From NCBI GenBank assembly GCA_963776665.1, contig CAVZNQ010000029.1, forward strand, positions 70,970 to 134,969: a stretch of DNA of 64,000 nucleotides, given 5' to 3'. Below the pieces are notes generated by a model. It saw only the letters and a list, made by a program, of their open reading frames with translations, made no database searches and was not told where the DNA came from. The DNA comes from Roseiarcus sp963776665 (GTDB lineage Bacteria; Pseudomonadota; Alphaproteobacteria; Rhizobiales; Beijerinckiaceae). The position numbers were made by a program, and so were the translations under genes. The stretch's first letter is position 1. Each line of letters starts with the position of its first letter. Below, one piece after another: positions 53,343-62,769 of the stretch.

Positions 53343-54287
53343 CTATCGCGTTCCCAGTTCGTCGAGCAGGCGGCGGAGCAGCTTACCGATGTCCTCCTGC
53401 TGCACCGCCTGAGCGTCGACCCAGTCGCGAATTTGCTGCTGCTCGGTGCGCATGTGGCTGACCAGCGCCTGAATGCCTTCGGCAAGCGTCGCGATCGCCT
53501 TGGCGTCGCGCTGGTTCTCGATCGCCGGCTGCCCGCCCTGGGGGATGATCGGCCCCTCCGGCAGCGTGTCGGCGAGCGGCGCCGTCTGCACGTGGCTGGC
53601 GAGAAACTCCTCGAACTCGGAATAGAATCGATTCTGCGCCTGCCCCGCCTGGAGGTCGAGAAAGCCGAGGACCAGCGAACTCGCAAGCCCGAACAGCGAG
53701 GAGGTGAACGAGACGCTCATGCCAGCGATCGGCGCGGAGAGGCCGGTCTTGAGAGCGTCGAACATGCTCGTCGTATCGACCCCGGTCTTCATGCTGTCGA
53801 TCACGCCCGCGATCGAGTGCACCGTCTCCAGGAGGCCCCAGAAGGTGCCGAGCAGGCCGAGAAACACCAAAAGGCCGACCAGATAGCGGCTGAGCTCGCG
53901 CCCCTCGTCGAGCCGGGTGGCGATGGAGTCGAGGATCGCGCGGGTGGTGATGGTCGAGAGGCCCCGCGCGCCCGCCCCGGCGTTGAGCATCGCCGCCATC
54001 GGCGCGAGCAGGACCGGGGTAGGGGCGGCGCCGGTCTGGGCCCCGGTCAGCGAATTGACCCAGCGGATTTCGCGGAAGAGCCGGATCACCTGTCGGAACG
54101 TGAACAGGGCCCCGATCGCCAGCACGCCGAGGATGAGGCCGTTCAGGCCCGGATTGGCGCTGAAGGCGAGCGCGATCTGCCGATAGAGGATGAGGACGAC
54201 AAAACCAACGAGCGCCAGAAACGCGGCCATGCCGACCAGGAAAATGCGCGGCGAGGTGAGCAGGCGGATATCCGGATCTTGCGCCAT
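53343..54287 (-). CDS. MotA/TolQ/ExbB-family proton-channel protein
   Basis: 314 aa with four hydrophobic segments. The last two carry LSRYLVGLLVFLGLLGTFWG and GLSAPIAGMSVSFTSSLFGL, the TolQ/ExbB/MotA core. A C-terminal helical region (about 250-314) follows. It is 60 bp upstream of the MotB-like gene in the same direction. The pair suggests an ion-driven motor unit at the envelope. No tolR, exbD or flagellar genes are near. Confidence 0.85.
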   Translation of the reverse strand: MAQDPDIRLLTSPRIFLVGMAAFLALVGFVVLILYRQIALAFSANPGLNGLILGVLAIGALFTFRQVIRLFREIRWVNSLTGAQTGAAPTPVLLAPMAAMLNAGAGARGLSTITTRAILDSIATRLDEGRELSRYLVGLLVFLGLLGTFWGLLETVHSIAGVIDSMKTGVDTTSMFDALKTGLSAPIAGMSVSFTSSLFGLASSLVLGFLDLQAGQAQNRFYSEFEEFLASHVQTAPLADTLPEGPIIPQGGQPAIENQRDAKAIATLAEGIQALVSHMRTEQQQIRDWVDAQAVQQEDIGKLLRRLLDELGTR

Positions 54288-54403
54288 GGATCGCCGAATC
54301 GAACCTTAAAAATAACGCGGACCGCCGCACAATAGATCAGTCGACAATGCGGCGACAGATGGGAGCCCCGGCTGTCGCCTCCTCTTGCTCGCGCGACGGA
54401 ACG

Positions 54404-55441
54404 TCATGCCACCTTCAGCTTCGGCTTCAGCCAGCGGCGATTGGCCAGAACCTCGGCGATCTGCACCGCGTTCAGCGCCGCCCCTTTGCGCAGATTGTCG
54501 GACACGATCCAAAGGTTGAGGCCGTTGTCGATCGTCGGATCCTCGCGGATGCGGGAAATATAGGTCGCGTCCTCGCCCGCCGCTTCGTGCGGCGTGACGT
54601 AGCCGCCCGGCTCGCGGCGGTCGATGACCAGGCAGCCGGGGGCCTTGCGCAGGATCTCGCGCGCTTCGTCGGCGCTGATCGGCTCGACGAACTCGATGTT
54701 GACCGCTTCCGAATGGCCGATGAACACCGGGACGCGGACACAGGTCGCTGTCAGCTTGATCTTGGGGTCGAGGATCTTCTTGGTCTCCATCATCATCTTC
54801 CACTCTTCCTTGGTCGAGCCGTCTTCCATGAAGACGTCGATTTCGGGAATGACGTTGAAGGCGATGCGCTTCGGGAACTTCTTCGGCTCGACCGGATCGG
54901 ACACGAACACGGCGCGCGTCTGCGCGAAGAGTTCGTCCATCGCCTCCTTGCCCGCGCCCGAGACCGACTGGTAGGTCGCCACGACCACCCGCCTGATCGT
55001 CGCCCGGTCGTGCAGCGGCTTCAGCGCCACGACGAGTTGCGCCGTCGAGCAGTTCGGGTTGGCGATGATGTTCTTCTTGGCGAAGCCCTTCGCCGCCGCC
55101 GCGTTGACCTCGGGCACGATCAGCGGCACGTCCGGGTCCATCCGCCAGGCCGACGAATTGTCGATGACGACGCAGCCGCGCGCGCCGATCCTGGGCGAAT
55201 ACTCCTTCGACACCGCGCCGCCGGCCGACATGAGGCAAATGTCGGTGTCGGAAAAGTCATAGTGCTCGAGCGCCCGGCACTTGAGCGTCTTGTCGCCGAA
55301 CGAGACCTCGCGGCCGATCGAGGCGGCGGAGGCGAGCGCGACCACCTCCGAAACGGGGAAGCGGCGCTCGGCGAGGATCGAAAGCATCTCGTGGCCAACA
55401 TTGCCGGTTGCGCCGGCGACCGCGACCTTGAAGCCTGACAT
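54404..55441 (-). CDS. asd: Aspartate-semialdehyde dehydrogenase
   Basis: 345 aa. NADPH-binding GATGNVGHEML (about residues 10-20), the catalytic Cys131 in NPNCSTAQ, and GHSEAVNIEF. Makes aspartate semialdehyde for lysine, diaminopimelate, threonine and methionine. The ATG is at 55441. The gap 55442-55748 (307 bp) contains a GTCCCGCC/GGCGGGAC hairpin and no gene I can support. Confidence 0.96.
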   Translation of the reverse strand: MSGFKVAVAGATGNVGHEMLSILAERRFPVSEVVALASAASIGREVSFGDKTLKCRALEHYDFSDTDICLMSAGGAVSKEYSPRIGARGCVVIDNSSAWRMDPDVPLIVPEVNAAAAKGFAKKNIIANPNCSTAQLVVALKPLHDRATIRRVVVATYQSVSGAGKEAMDELFAQTRAVFVSDPVEPKKFPKRIAFNVIPEIDVFMEDGSTKEEWKMMMETKKILDPKIKLTATCVRVPVFIGHSEAVNIEFVEPISADEAREILRKAPGCLVIDRREPGGYVTPHEAAGEDATYISRIREDPTIDNGLNLWIVSDNLRKGAALNAVQIAEVLANRRWLKPKLKVA

Positions 55442-55748
55442 GGGTGAAGAATCCTTTTTGCCCTGCTCCCCCGCTTGCGATCCGATCTTGAGAATCGGAC
55501 CTCTTGAACCCCGGCGCCCCGCCGGGGAGGAGCGGAAGGCGCGAGTCAGCCGTTCGTCCCGCCTTTCGGGGCGGGACGCGCTTTGGTCGTCGTTTTCAAC
55601 CGCAAGCGAGGCATCGGGCCTGATCCAGACGACGCGCGAACCCCCCGCCCGTCGTGATTTCGCAAATCATGGCGCGAGCGGGTTGTCAATGTGAGAGACG
55701 GATCAATCGGAAAGCGGAAACCGGACGCCTCCCGGAATGGTTAAGAGG

Positions 55749-56279
55749 TCAAGGGCTTACCCGATCCGGGAGCCTGGCCTTGCGCCGCTCCTCCCACTCG
55801 CCCTTCAGGATCGCCATCATCACGAGGTCCGCGCGCGTACCGTCGGCGAGACGGTAGGCCTGGCGCAGGACGCCGTCGCGCGTCATGCCGAGCTTGCGGT
55901 AAGCGGCTTGCGCGCGGGCGTTGTCTGCGAAGCAGTCGAGATAGAAGCGCTCGGCGCCCATGCGCCCGAACGCTTCGTCGAGAACGAGGCTCAGGAAGGC
56001 CGTCCCCATCCCTTGTCCGGGGCGGGCGACGGCGACGCGCTTGAGGTAGAGATTGGCGTGCGCGTCCCCGAGGCCGCGCAGGATGGCGAACGCCTCGACC
56101 GCGTTTCCCGCGCCGACGCCGAGCCGGTAGGCGTGCGAAGGCGAATCGAGCATCGCCCGGTGCTCGGCCTCGTCCGAGCGGCCAACGCACAGATCGAACT
56201 GCGGCGAGCGCTCGATCGCCATCACCGCGTCGATGTCGGCGCGTGCGGCAGGGCGTAACGTGAGCGCGGGAGCGTCCAT
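55749..56279 (-). CDS. GNAT-family N-acetyltransferase
   Basis: 176 aa. GNAT core: LRPAARADIDAVMAIERSPQ, LYLKRVAVARPGQGMGTAFL (acetyl-CoA loop RPGQGMG), SLVLDEAFGRMGAERFYLDC, NARAQAAYRKLGMTRDG. The pattern is that of the RimJ/RimL-like branch, which acetylates proteins or small molecules. Target unknown. The ATG is at 56279. Confidence 0.88.
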   Translation of the reverse strand: MDAPALTLRPAARADIDAVMAIERSPQFDLCVGRSDEAEHRAMLDSPSHAYRLGVGAGNAVEAFAILRGLGDAHANLYLKRVAVARPGQGMGTAFLSLVLDEAFGRMGAERFYLDCFADNARAQAAYRKLGMTRDGVLRQAYRLADGTRADLVMMAILKGEWEERRKARLPDRVSP

Positions 56280-56396
56280 TGCGGGTGCCGGCTCTTCCGA
56301 AGCCTCTAGGGTTCGCCGGCGCCCATTGCGCCCCGCAACGCGAGCGTCTATACCCCGCCGTCCCCGAGCGAGCCGCCGCTTGGGATTCTGGGAGAT

Positions 56397-56471
56397 GGGC
56401 GCTTAGCTCAGCGGTAGAGCACTACCTTGACATGGTAGGGGTCAGAGGTTCAATCCCTCTAGCGCCCACCA
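56397..56471 (+). tRNA. tRNA-Val (anticodon GAC)
   Basis: 75 bases. Acceptor GGGCGC pairs with GCGCCC, discriminator A, encoded CCA. Anticodon stem CTACC/GGTAG encloses TTGACAT, giving GAC. D-loop and T-loop (GGTTCAATC) are normal. Confidence 0.97.
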
Positions 56472-56577
56472 TCCCCAGCCTGCGGCGCCGCCTCATTTTG
56501 GCGCCGTTTTTCGGCGACAGGCGCGTCCCGGCGGCTCCCCGTTCGTAACCGCCCCAATCGATCGACGGATAGCATCA

Positions 56578-57126
56578 TTGTCATTGCGGAAAACGGCGTT
56601 CGCAGATGCGAAGCGATCGAAGGTTGGCCGGGCGCTGAGCCTTGTCGTCGGACTGGCGCTTCTCGCCGGCCCCGGGCGAGTAGGTGCTGCGGAACCGCAG
56701 GGAGCGATCAGGGACAAGCACGGCGACTGGGCGACGCGCTGCGAGACCCCGCCCGGCGCGGCGAGCGAGCAATGCGCGATCGTGCTCAGCGTCGTCGACC
56801 AGGAGCGGCCGAATCTGATCCTGGTGGTCATCGTGCTCAATACCGCCGACCGCAAGACGCGGCTCATGCGGGTGATCGCGCCGCTCGGGGTGCTGCTCCC
56901 CCCGGGCGTGAGCTTGCGGATCGACGATGCGGACGCCGGGCGTTTGAACTTCCTCCAATGCCTTCCCAACGGCTGCGTCGCCCAACTTGCCTTGGACGAC
57001 GCCCTCATTGGGAAGCTGAAGAGCGGAAAGACCGCGACGCTCGGCATCTTTCAGACGCCCGAGCAGGGCGTCGGCGTTCAGGCGCCGCTGGCCGGTTTCA
57101 AGGAAGCCTACGAGCAATTGCCTTGA
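56578..57126 (+). CDS. IalB-type invasion-associated exported protein
   Basis: 182 aa. A signal peptide (about 1-38; KRSKVGRALSLVVGLALLAG) precedes the IalB fold: IRDKHGDWATRCETPPGAAS, QCAIVLSVVDQERPNLILVV, CLPNGCVAQLALDDALIGKL, with two Cys in the tail loop. IalB proteins are small periplasmic proteins first named in Bartonella. The start is TTG 56578 with no clear ribosome site, so the first codon is uncertain. Confidence 0.8.
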   Translation: MSLRKTAFADAKRSKVGRALSLVVGLALLAGPGRVGAAEPQGAIRDKHGDWATRCETPPGAASEQCAIVLSVVDQERPNLILVVIVLNTADRKTRLMRVIAPLGVLLPPGVSLRIDDADAGRLNFLQCLPNGCVAQLALDDALIGKLKSGKTATLGIFQTPEQGVGVQAPLAGFKEAYEQLP

Positions 57127-57200
57127 CGGCGTGAGCCGGGTAAGCACCCCCCATGTTCTTCAAACGAGTCCCTATCGCTCAATTGACAAACTCCACTGCA

Positions 57201-57902
57201 ATGATCGTTCGCGCGAGGCTGGTTCGCATCGCGCTTCTTTCGACCGCGCTCGGCGCTCTGACCGCCTGCGACACCGTCGGCGGCGCCGTCGGCTCGGTCG
57301 GCAGCTCGGTCAATGATTTCTTCTCCCATCAGGATCCAAACGTCGCCAGCCTGAACGCGGGCGCCAATCCGCGGCCGGTGGCCGGGCAGCCTGCGACCAA
57401 TCCGAGCGACAAGCCGAAGGTGCTGCCGGTCGCTTCGCAAGACATCAACTGCCCGGAAGTCACAATCGCGGACGGCGGCGCGGCGCTGCGCGTCGGCGGT
57501 CCGGACAACGCCTCGGTGCGCTATCAGTTCAACATCGCCGACACGGCGCGCGAATGCGATCCCGCGGGCCCCTCGCAAGCCGCGCTCAAGATCGGCGTGA
57601 AGGGCACGGTCGTCATCGGCCCGGCCGGATCGGCCGGGACCTTCAATGCGCCGCTCAAGATCACGGTGACCCGCGACAGCGACAAGACGGACGTCTTTTC
57701 GCAGACGTACCGGGTCGAAGCGGCGACGGACGGCGTCATGGCCGGGGCTTTTCGCGTCGTGACCGACCCGATCACGGTGCCTATGTCCACTCTCCAACTG
57801 GCGGACGTCTATTCGATCACCGTCGGCTTCGAAGGCGGGACAGGCGGCCCGACGCCGGGGCGCAACAAGCACGCGCGCAGCAAAAAGAAGACCTCCGGCT
57901 AG
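57201..57902 (+). CDS. Putative lipoprotein
   Basis: 233 aa from ATG 57201. The lipobox LTAC gives a 22-residue signal (MIVRARLVRIALLSTALGAL) and Cys23 as the lipid site. The mature part has Gly/Val-rich and beta-type stretches (NCPEVTIADGGAALRVGGPD) and a Lys/Arg tail. Not a family I recognise. The ATG at 57153 is possible but would hide the lipobox. Likely outer- or inner-membrane anchored. Confidence 0.75.
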   Translation: MIVRARLVRIALLSTALGALTACDTVGGAVGSVGSSVNDFFSHQDPNVASLNAGANPRPVAGQPATNPSDKPKVLPVASQDINCPEVTIADGGAALRVGGPDNASVRYQFNIADTARECDPAGPSQAALKIGVKGTVVIGPAGSAGTFNAPLKITVTRDSDKTDVFSQTYRVEAATDGVMAGAFRVVTDPITVPMSTLQLADVYSITVGFEGGTGGPTPGRNKHARSKKKTSG

Positions 57903-57931
57903 CCCAACCGGCGAAGCCGAAGCATCCCGCG

Positions 57932-57960
57932 TTGACATTGCTCCGTCGGTCAGGCTAGCT
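57932..57960 (+). promoter_or_regulatory. Possible housekeeping promoter of the gcv leader
   Basis: TTGACA (57932-57937), 17 bases, CTAGCT (57955-57960). The -35 is consensus; the -10 is poor. It sits just upstream of the riboswitch. Confidence 0.4.
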
Positions 57961-57979
57961 CGGAAGGTCAGTCGAAGAC

Positions 57980-58165
57980 ACTTCGCGGAAGAGTCCGGCG
58001 TATCGTCGCCGGCGCCGAAGGCGCAACCGCCCCGGAAACGCTCAGGCCATAGGGACCGCGCAAGTGATGACGCTCTGGAAAGAGGCGCGCGTTTAAGGCG
58101 TTCGCCCACCGACGGGGGCAACCGCGGAAAGCGGGAAATCTCTCAGGTCATCGGACAGAGGGGGC
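57980..58165 (+). promoter_or_regulatory. Tandem glycine riboswitch
   Basis: Two aptamers. The first contains CGGAAACGCTCAGGCCATAG and GGACCG, ending at ACGCTCTGGAAAGAG. The second contains GGAAATCTCTCAGGTCATCG and GACAGAGG. These are the conserved cores of the glycine class, which in bacteria controls gcv operons. It lies 70-250 bp upstream of gcvT. Glycine binding is expected to turn on expression. Confidence 0.92.
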
Positions 58166-58236
58166 GTCCGTGAGCGCTGAGGCCGCAGTCAGGCGGCCTG
58201 ACGTTCTGCGGGCGCTTGTTCGCGACCGGTGGGCCC

Positions 58237-59382
58237 ATGAACGAAGCCGTTGCTCAGAAGACGCCGTTGCATGCGCTGCACGTCGAACTCGGCGCGCGGA
58301 TGGCGCCGTTCGCCGGCTACGACATGCCCATCCAGTATCCGGCGGGGATTCTCGCCGAGCACCTCCACACCCGCAAATCCGCCGGGCTGTTCGACGTTTC
58401 GCATATGGGCCAGGCGCTGATCGAGGGCGCCGATCACGCCGCTGTTGCGGCCTTCCTCGAAGCGCTTTGCCCCGCGGACTTTCTCAATCTCGCCCCCGGC
58501 CGCCAGCGATATTCCCAGTTGCTCAACGACGACGGCGGGATCGTCGACGACCTGATGGTTACGCGCCCGCCCGGCGCCGACGGCGCGTTGAGGCTCGTCG
58601 TCAACGCCTCGCGAAAAGCCGTTGACTACGCGGTCATCCGCAGTCGCTTGCCCTCAGAGATCCGCTTGACGCCGCTCCCCGAGGCGGCGCTGATCGCGCT
58701 TCAGGGCCCTATGGCGTCGTCGATCATGGCCCGCCTTGCCCCTGGCGACGGGCTCGAGGCCATGGCGTTCATGAGCGCTCGCCCGGCGCGGGTCGCAGGG
58801 ATCGAAACCTTCGTCTCGCGCTCGGGTTACACCGGCGAGGACGGCTATGAGATTTCGCTCGCGTCAAGTCAGGCGGAAAGCTTCGCCCGCATTCTCTTGG
58901 CCGATCCCAACGTTGCGCCGATCGGTCTGGGCGCCAGAGATTCGCTAAGGCTTGAGGCCGGCCTCTGCCTGTACGGGCATGAGCTCGACGAGACAGTTGA
59001 TCCGATCGAGGCTGCTCTCTCGTGGTCGATCCAGAAGCGCCGCCGCATCGAAGGCGGGTTTCCCGGCGCTTCGCGCATTCAGAGCGCGCTGGCCGACCGG
59101 CCGGCCCGTCAGCGCGTCGGCATTCGGCCTGACGGCCGCGCGCCTGCGCGCGAAGGGGCGGAAATTGTCTCCCCGGACGGGGCGCCGATCGGCGTGGTTA
59201 CGTCGGGCGGCTTTGGCCCAAGCGTTGGCGCGCCGATTGCAATGGGCTACGTCGCGCGCGCCTACGCGGCGGTCGGAACGCCGATCGGTCTCGTGGTCCG
59301 CGGCAAGCCGCTGAGCGCGCGGGTCGCCGCGCTGCCGTTCTATCCCCACGCCTATTATCGCGGTCAAGCAAGGAATGGATGA
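58237..59382 (+). CDS. gcvT: Glycine cleavage system T protein (aminomethyltransferase)
   Basis: 381 aa. Transfers the methylene group of glycine from the H-protein lipoyl arm to tetrahydrofolate, releasing ammonia. Typical parts: PLHALHVELGARMAPFAGYD, FDVSHMGQ, SRSGYTGEDGYEISL and RDSLRLEAGLCLYGHELDET (folate-side Asp). The start at 58237 has GGTGGGC. Ends overlapping the gcvH start. Under the glycine riboswitch. Confidence 0.94.
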   Translation: MNEAVAQKTPLHALHVELGARMAPFAGYDMPIQYPAGILAEHLHTRKSAGLFDVSHMGQALIEGADHAAVAAFLEALCPADFLNLAPGRQRYSQLLNDDGGIVDDLMVTRPPGADGALRLVVNASRKAVDYAVIRSRLPSEIRLTPLPEAALIALQGPMASSIMARLAPGDGLEAMAFMSARPARVAGIETFVSRSGYTGEDGYEISLASSQAESFARILLADPNVAPIGLGARDSLRLEAGLCLYGHELDETVDPIEAALSWSIQKRRRIEGGFPGASRIQSALADRPARQRVGIRPDGRAPAREGAEIVSPDGAPIGVVTSGGFGPSVGAPIAMGYVARAYAAVGTPIGLVVRGKPLSARVAALPFYPHAYYRGQARNG

Positions 59383-59759
59383 TGTCGCAGATCCGCTACA
59401 CCAAGGACCATGAGTACGTCCGCGTCGAAGGCGGCGAGGGCGTCGTCGGCATCAGCGAGCACGCGCAGCAACAGCTCGGCGATGTCGTCTTTGCCGAGAC
59501 GCCGCCGATCGGCAAGGCGCTGAAACAGGGCGATCCGGCCGCCGTGGTCGAGAGCGTCAAGGCGGCGAGCGACGTGTTCGCCCCGGTCTCCGGCGAAGTC
59601 GTCGCCGTCAATTCGGAAGTCGAGTCGACGCCGGGCCTCATCAACGAGGACGCGCTCGGGCGCGGCTGGCTCTTTCGCCTCAAGCTCGGCGACCCGGCCG
59701 AATTGAGCGCATTGATGGATGAATCGGCCTACGCCGACTATCTCAAGACGGCGGGCTGA
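59379..59759 (+). CDS. gcvH: Glycine cleavage system H protein
   Basis: 126 aa lipoyl carrier. The lipoylated Lys is in VVESVKAASD (Lys61). The start ATG 59379 or the next one, 59382, overlaps the gcvT stop. Carries the aminomethyl group between P and T. Confidence 0.95.
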   Translation: MMSQIRYTKDHEYVRVEGGEGVVGISEHAQQQLGDVVFAETPPIGKALKQGDPAAVVESVKAASDVFAPVSGEVVAVNSEVESTPGLINEDALGRGWLFRLKLGDPAELSALMDESAYADYLKTAG

Positions 59760-59762
59760 ACG

Positions 59763-61106
59763 ATGCGCTACCTGCCGCTCGACGCGAGCGATCGCGAGGC
59801 GATGCTGGGGCGCATCGGCGTCCCGGACATCGAAGCGCTGTTCGCCGATATTCCCGCCGACAAGCGGATTCGGGGTCTTCTCGACATGCCGCCGGCGAAG
59901 AGCGAAATGGCGGTCGAGCGGGCGATGACGACAATAGCAAAGCGCAGCCTCGCCGCCGGCTCCGCGCCGTTCTTTCTCGGCGCGGGCGCCTATAGACGCC
60001 ACATCCCGGCCACGGTCGATCATCTCATCCAGCGTTCCGAATTCCTGACCAGCTACACCCCCTATCAGCCGGAAATCGCCCAGGGGACGCTTCAGGTCTT
60101 GTTCGAGTTCCAGACCCAGGTCGCCGCCCTGACCGGCATGGAGGTCGCGAACGCCTCGATGTACGACGGTTCGACGGCGTGCGGCGAAGCGATGCTGATG
60201 GCCCACCGCCTGACGCGGCGCAACCGGGCGGTCCTATCCGGCGGCCTGCATCCGCAATACGCAGACGTTTGCGCCACATTGGCGCACATGGCGGGCGACA
60301 CGGTCGCCCGGCTGCCTGCCGACCTGAATGCGAGCGAGGACGTCGCCGCGGCGATCGACGGCGAGACGAGCTGCGTCATCGTCCAGACGCCCGATTTTTT
60401 CGGCAATCCGCGTGATCTCGCGCCCGTCGCCGCAGCCGCGCACGCGCGCGGCGCTCTTCTGATTGCGGTCTTCACCGATCCGGTGTCGCTCGGCGCCTTG
60501 CGCTCGCCCGGCGAGATGGACGCCGACATCGCGGTCGGAGAGGGGCAGGGGATCGGCAACGCGCTCAACTTCGGCGGCCCCTACCTCGGCCTGTTCGCGA
60601 CCCGCGCCAGGAATGTTCGCCAGATGCCGGGCCGCCTCGCCGGCGAGACGGTCGACGCGGCGGGGAGGCGCAGCTTCGTGCTCACCCTCTCGACCCGAGA
60701 GCAGCACATCCGCCGCGAGAAGGCGACGAGCAACATCTGCACCAATTCGGGCTTGTGCGCGCTGGCGTTCTCGATCCATCTGACCCTGCTTGGCGCCGCC
60801 GGACTCGGACGCCTGGCGAAAGTCAACCATGCCAACGCGGTGCGGCTCGCTGAGCGGCTCGCCGGGATTCCGGGGGTCGAGGTCGTCAATGCGCATTTCT
60901 TCAATGAGTTCACCTTGCGCACGCCGCGGCCCGCCGCCGAACTGATCGAGGCTTTGGCCGGGCGCGGGGTGATTGGCGGATTGCCGGTTTCACGGCTCTT
61001 GCCTGCGGCGGGGCTCGACGATTGCATCGTCGTCGCGAGCACGGAGACCAATACCGAAGACGACCGCGCAGCCTATGCGCAGGCGCTTGCAGATTGTCTT
61101 CGGTGA
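59763..61106 (+). CDS. gcvPA: Glycine dehydrogenase (P protein) subunit 1
   Basis: 447 aa. The N-terminal half of the two-chain P protein: MRYLPLDASDREAMLGRIGV, TPYQPEIAQGTLQVLFEFQT, ASMYDGSTACGEAMLMAHRL. It pairs with GcvPB to decarboxylate glycine. Begins 3 bp after gcvH. Confidence 0.94.
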   Translation: MRYLPLDASDREAMLGRIGVPDIEALFADIPADKRIRGLLDMPPAKSEMAVERAMTTIAKRSLAAGSAPFFLGAGAYRRHIPATVDHLIQRSEFLTSYTPYQPEIAQGTLQVLFEFQTQVAALTGMEVANASMYDGSTACGEAMLMAHRLTRRNRAVLSGGLHPQYADVCATLAHMAGDTVARLPADLNASEDVAAAIDGETSCVIVQTPDFFGNPRDLAPVAAAAHARGALLIAVFTDPVSLGALRSPGEMDADIAVGEGQGIGNALNFGGPYLGLFATRARNVRQMPGRLAGETVDAAGRRSFVLTLSTREQHIRREKATSNICTNSGLCALAFSIHLTLLGAAGLGRLAKVNHANAVRLAERLAGIPGVEVVNAHFFNEFTLRTPRPAAELIEALAGRGVIGGLPVSRLLPAAGLDDCIVVASTETNTEDDRAAYAQALADCLR

Positions 61107-61128
61107 TGCTTCAGGAAGGAGCCGCTCC

Positions 61129-62673
61129 ATGAACGTGCAAGGCCGCCCGACCCGCCCTGAAACGGCCGCCGTCCGACCGCGTGGAACCTTCACCGGAAAT
61201 CGCGGGCTGCAAATGGAGGAGGCCCTGATCTTCGAAACGGGGCGTCTCGATGCGACCGGGGTCGATCTCGACGAGCCCGAACCCTTTCAGTCAAGGCTGG
61301 GCCCGCATGCGCGCGGAAGCGCGATTGAACTGCCCGGCCTCACCGAGCCGGAGGCGATCCGCCATTACGTACGCCTGTCGCGCAACAACTATTCGATTGA
61401 CGCCGGCATCTACCCGCTCGGCTCCTGCACGATGAAGCACAATCCGCGCCTCAACGAAAAAATCGCCCGCCTGCCAGGATTCGCCGACGTCCATCCGCTG
61501 CAGCCGGTCTCGACCGCGCAAGGGGCGCTCGAGGTTATCGAAGCGCTGGCCCACGCCTTGCTGACGATGACCGGCATGGACGCCGTCGCGATGTCGCCGA
61601 AGGCTGGCGCGCATGGCGAGCTCTGCGGCATGATGGCGATCAAGGCGGCGATCGAGGCGCGAGGCGAGGGAGCGACGCGGCGGGTCGTGCTGGTTCCCGA
61701 CTCCGCCCACGGCACCAATCCCGCGACCGCGGCGCTGATCGGCTATTCGGTGCGCTCCGTTCCGGCGGGCGCGGACGGAAACGTCAGCGCCGAGGCGGTG
61801 CGCGCCGCGCTTGCCCCGGACGTCGCGGCGATCATGCTGACCAATCCCAACACCTGCGGACTGTTCGAGCGCGAGATTGTCGAAATCGCCGAGGCGGTGC
61901 ACGAGGCGGGGGCGTATTTCTACTGTGACGGCGCGAACTTCAACGCCATCGTCGGCAAGACGCGTCCGGGCGATCTTGGCGTCGACGCCATGCACATCAA
62001 TCTGCACAAGACGTTCTCGACGCCGCACGGCGGCGGCGGTCCGGGCGCAGGACCGGTCGCGCTGTCCTCGCGGCTCGCGCCTTATGCGCCGGTTCCGTTC
62101 GTCAAGCGCGAAGGCTCCGCGCTTCGCCTCATTGAGCACGCCGCGGGCGGCGCGTCGTTGGGGCGCATGTGCGCGTTCCACGGTCAGATGGGCATGTTCG
62201 TGCGCGCGCTCACTTTCATCCTGTCCCACGGCGCGGACGGTCTAAAGCAGGCTTCGGAGGACGCGGTGCTGTCGGCCAATTACATTCGCGCTTCGCTCAA
62301 CGATGCGATGAGCGCGCCGTTCGGCGACCGGCCGTGCATGCATGAGGCGCTGTTCGACGACCGCTGGCTGAAAGACACCGGGCTGACGACGCTCGATTTC
62401 GCCAAGGCGATGATCGACGAGGGCTATCACCCGATGACAGTCTATTTCCCGCTCATCGTGCACGGGGCGATGCTGATCGAGCCGACGGAATCCGAATCGA
62501 AGGCGAGCCTCGACCTGTTCATCATGACGCTGCGCGATCTCGCGATCGCCGCGACGGCGGGCGAGCGCGAGCGGTTTCAGTCCGCGCCGGTCGATGCGCC
62601 GCGGCGGCGGCTCGACGAGACCCGCGCGGCGCGACAGCCGGTCTTGCGCTGGACGAGGCCGCAGCCGGCATGA
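61129..62673 (+). CDS. gcvPB: Glycine dehydrogenase (P protein) subunit 2
   Basis: 514 aa, the PLP-bearing half. The Schiff-base Lys is in HINLHKTFSTPHGGGGPGAG. Also GSCTMKHNPRLNEKIARLPG and PDSAHGTNPATAALIG. GGAAGGAG precedes ATG 61129. The last gene of the operon; gcvPA plus gcvPB replaces the single-chain P protein. Confidence 0.94.
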   Translation: MNVQGRPTRPETAAVRPRGTFTGNRGLQMEEALIFETGRLDATGVDLDEPEPFQSRLGPHARGSAIELPGLTEPEAIRHYVRLSRNNYSIDAGIYPLGSCTMKHNPRLNEKIARLPGFADVHPLQPVSTAQGALEVIEALAHALLTMTGMDAVAMSPKAGAHGELCGMMAIKAAIEARGEGATRRVVLVPDSAHGTNPATAALIGYSVRSVPAGADGNVSAEAVRAALAPDVAAIMLTNPNTCGLFEREIVEIAEAVHEAGAYFYCDGANFNAIVGKTRPGDLGVDAMHINLHKTFSTPHGGGGPGAGPVALSSRLAPYAPVPFVKREGSALRLIEHAAGGASLGRMCAFHGQMGMFVRALTFILSHGADGLKQASEDAVLSANYIRASLNDAMSAPFGDRPCMHEALFDDRWLKDTGLTTLDFAKAMIDEGYHPMTVYFPLIVHGAMLIEPTESESKASLDLFIMTLRDLAIAATAGERERFQSAPVDAPRRRLDETRAARQPVLRWTRPQPA

Positions 62674-62769
62674 CGCCGGATTCGGCGCGCTCTTCCTTGT
62701 GACGCCATTATGGTTTTAGACTGCGATTGTGCGATTCCGCGCCTGCGGGCGTCAGAGGGCTAAGCCGCC

